A stretch of DNA of 6,410 bases from NCBI GenBank assembly GCA_031268615.1, contig JAIRWZ010000041.1, forward strand, positions 1-6,410, read 5' to 3'. Each line of letters opens with the position of its first letter. Position 1 is the stretch's first letter. The translations under genes and the position numbers were made by a program. The DNA is from Actinomycetes bacterium. Its GTDB lineage: Bacteria > Actinomycetota > Coriobacteriia > WRKU01 > WQUG01. The notes beneath the pieces were generated by a model. It saw nothing but the letters and a program-made list of their open reading frames with translations, had not been told where the DNA came from and did not search any database. Shown one piece after another: positions 6,014 to 6,410 of the stretch.

Positions 6014-6410
6014 ATGAATGTGCGTTTGTGCAATTCTTATGTCTCACGCCCCGTGACGTCTTACACTGAAAATTCGCCGGGGGGGGGGGGCCTTTCCTAG
6101 GCTTTCCGCGCTTTTAACTCTCTTTCTCGTAGTTCTCACTCTCGCACTTACCTCTCTTTTACCTACCTCCCTTTTCGCAGCCACTATAGATGTATCAGTT
6201 CCCACCAAAGTACTCTGGGCTGCTTTCGGCTCTGACAGCGGAACTGTCTCAAGTCCTCTCTATCACATAAGAAACAACTCCAACTCTGTTGATCTTGAAG
6301 TTACCCTAAACTCCTTTAAGGCTCACTCAACTCGTGCTGACAACATTGCCATAGACTCGTCTCTTTCTCTCTCGCTTGTCTCGCAGCCTACTCAAATGGG
6401 AACCATCTCT
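6014..6410 (+). CDS. Phase-variable secreted surface protein, OFF as sequenced (frame broken at G12; 3' end outside window)
   Basis: From the ATG at 6014 the frame reads MNVRLCNSYVSRPVTSYTEN, enters a run of 12 G and stops at TAG 6098-6100 (28 codons). A different frame is open without a stop from 6057 to the window end, but it has no usable start: its two ATGs (6018, 6039) run into TGA 6054-6056. Removing one G (or adding two) joins the two parts. The joined protein has an N-terminal extension (1-29), a strong hydrophobic core (30-50, LSALLTLFLVVLTLALTSLLP), a probable cleavage near LFAA (53-56), then a beta-type domain with VSVPTKVLWAAF and SPLYHIRNNSNSVDLEV. The spacing VPTKV / SPxYxIxNNSN resembles Ig-like domains of secreted Gram-positive proteins, a loose resemblance only. 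All 18 Leu codons after the tract are CTT, CTC, CTA or TTA, with none of the CTG or TTG common in the operon. It could instead be a pseudogene or carry a homopolymer sequencing error. Confidence 0.72.
6079..6090 (+). repeat. Poly-G tract (12 G) inside the coding sequence
   Basis: An uninterrupted run of 12 G, codons 22-26 of the gene starting at 6014. With 12 G the frame ends at TAG 6098-6100. With 13 it would end at TAA 6115-6117. With 11 or 14 it continues into the signal peptide and secreted domain. Tracts of this length are prone to replication slippage. Confidence 0.85.

Larger units (their letters stand above)
5915..6110. repeat. 12-bp perfect inverted repeat spanning the gene start
   Basis: CGCGGAAAGCCT (5915-5926) is the exact reverse complement of AGGCTTTCCGCG (6099-6110). 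The 172 bp between them contain the -10 hexamer, leader, start codon and G-tract. The left arm lies upstream of the predicted transcript, so the pair could act at the DNA level or in read-through RNA only. Confidence 0.5.

Noticed and set aside
5955..6015. 9-bp direct repeat ACCCATCAT (5955-5963 and 6007-6015)
   Set aside because: Short, with no other structure tied to it. Compatible with chance.

Overview
The window looks like chromosomal DNA of a Gram-positive bacterium of moderately high G+C. It holds no single taxonomic marker. The company kept here (a VanW-family protein with a G5-like end, a phenylacetate-CoA ligase paired with a tandem-ACT protein, a DacA-type carboxypeptidase) and the CTG-rich codon use fit an anaerobic actinobacterium of the Coriobacteriia type. 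That placement is an inference.

Positions 2-5595 are a tight block of five plus-strand genes, read as one operon whose promoter lies upstream of the window. In order they are: a CDP-alcohol phosphatidyltransferase (probably pgsA, missing its first residues); a membrane-anchored VanW-family protein, overlapping pgsA by 8 nt; a phenylacetate-CoA ligase-like adenylate-forming enzyme; a small protein of two ACT domains; and a secreted D-alanyl-D-alanine carboxypeptidase. Gaps between genes are -8, 9, 27 and 7 nt. Three of the five act at the membrane or wall (phospholipid head groups, wall-associated VanW protein, peptidoglycan trimming). The ligase/ACT pair in the middle is a metabolic module for aryl or 2-oxo acids and amino acids.

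Positions 5596-5880 hold no gene. They contain a GC-rich hairpin just after the operon, then a cluster of three related extragenic palindromes. Two are in direct orientation with a 16-bp identical lead, and one is inverted. Their stems differ in sequence but stay self-complementary.

Positions 5885-6410 are the most interesting part. A strong sigma70-type promoter (TTGACA, 17-nt spacer, TAATAT) is embedded in a dyad. It drives a leader with a strong ribosome-binding site and an ATG at 6014. Twenty-two codons into the gene is an uninterrupted run of 12 G. As sequenced, the frame stops at 6098-6100, right after the tract. One G fewer would join the ATG to a long open frame (6057 to the window end) encoding a clear signal peptide and a secreted beta-rich domain. 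This has the structure of a phase-variable surface protein gene caught in the OFF state. Its base and codon use differ sharply from the operon, which suggests separate ancestry. A homopolymer sequencing error is the main alternative.
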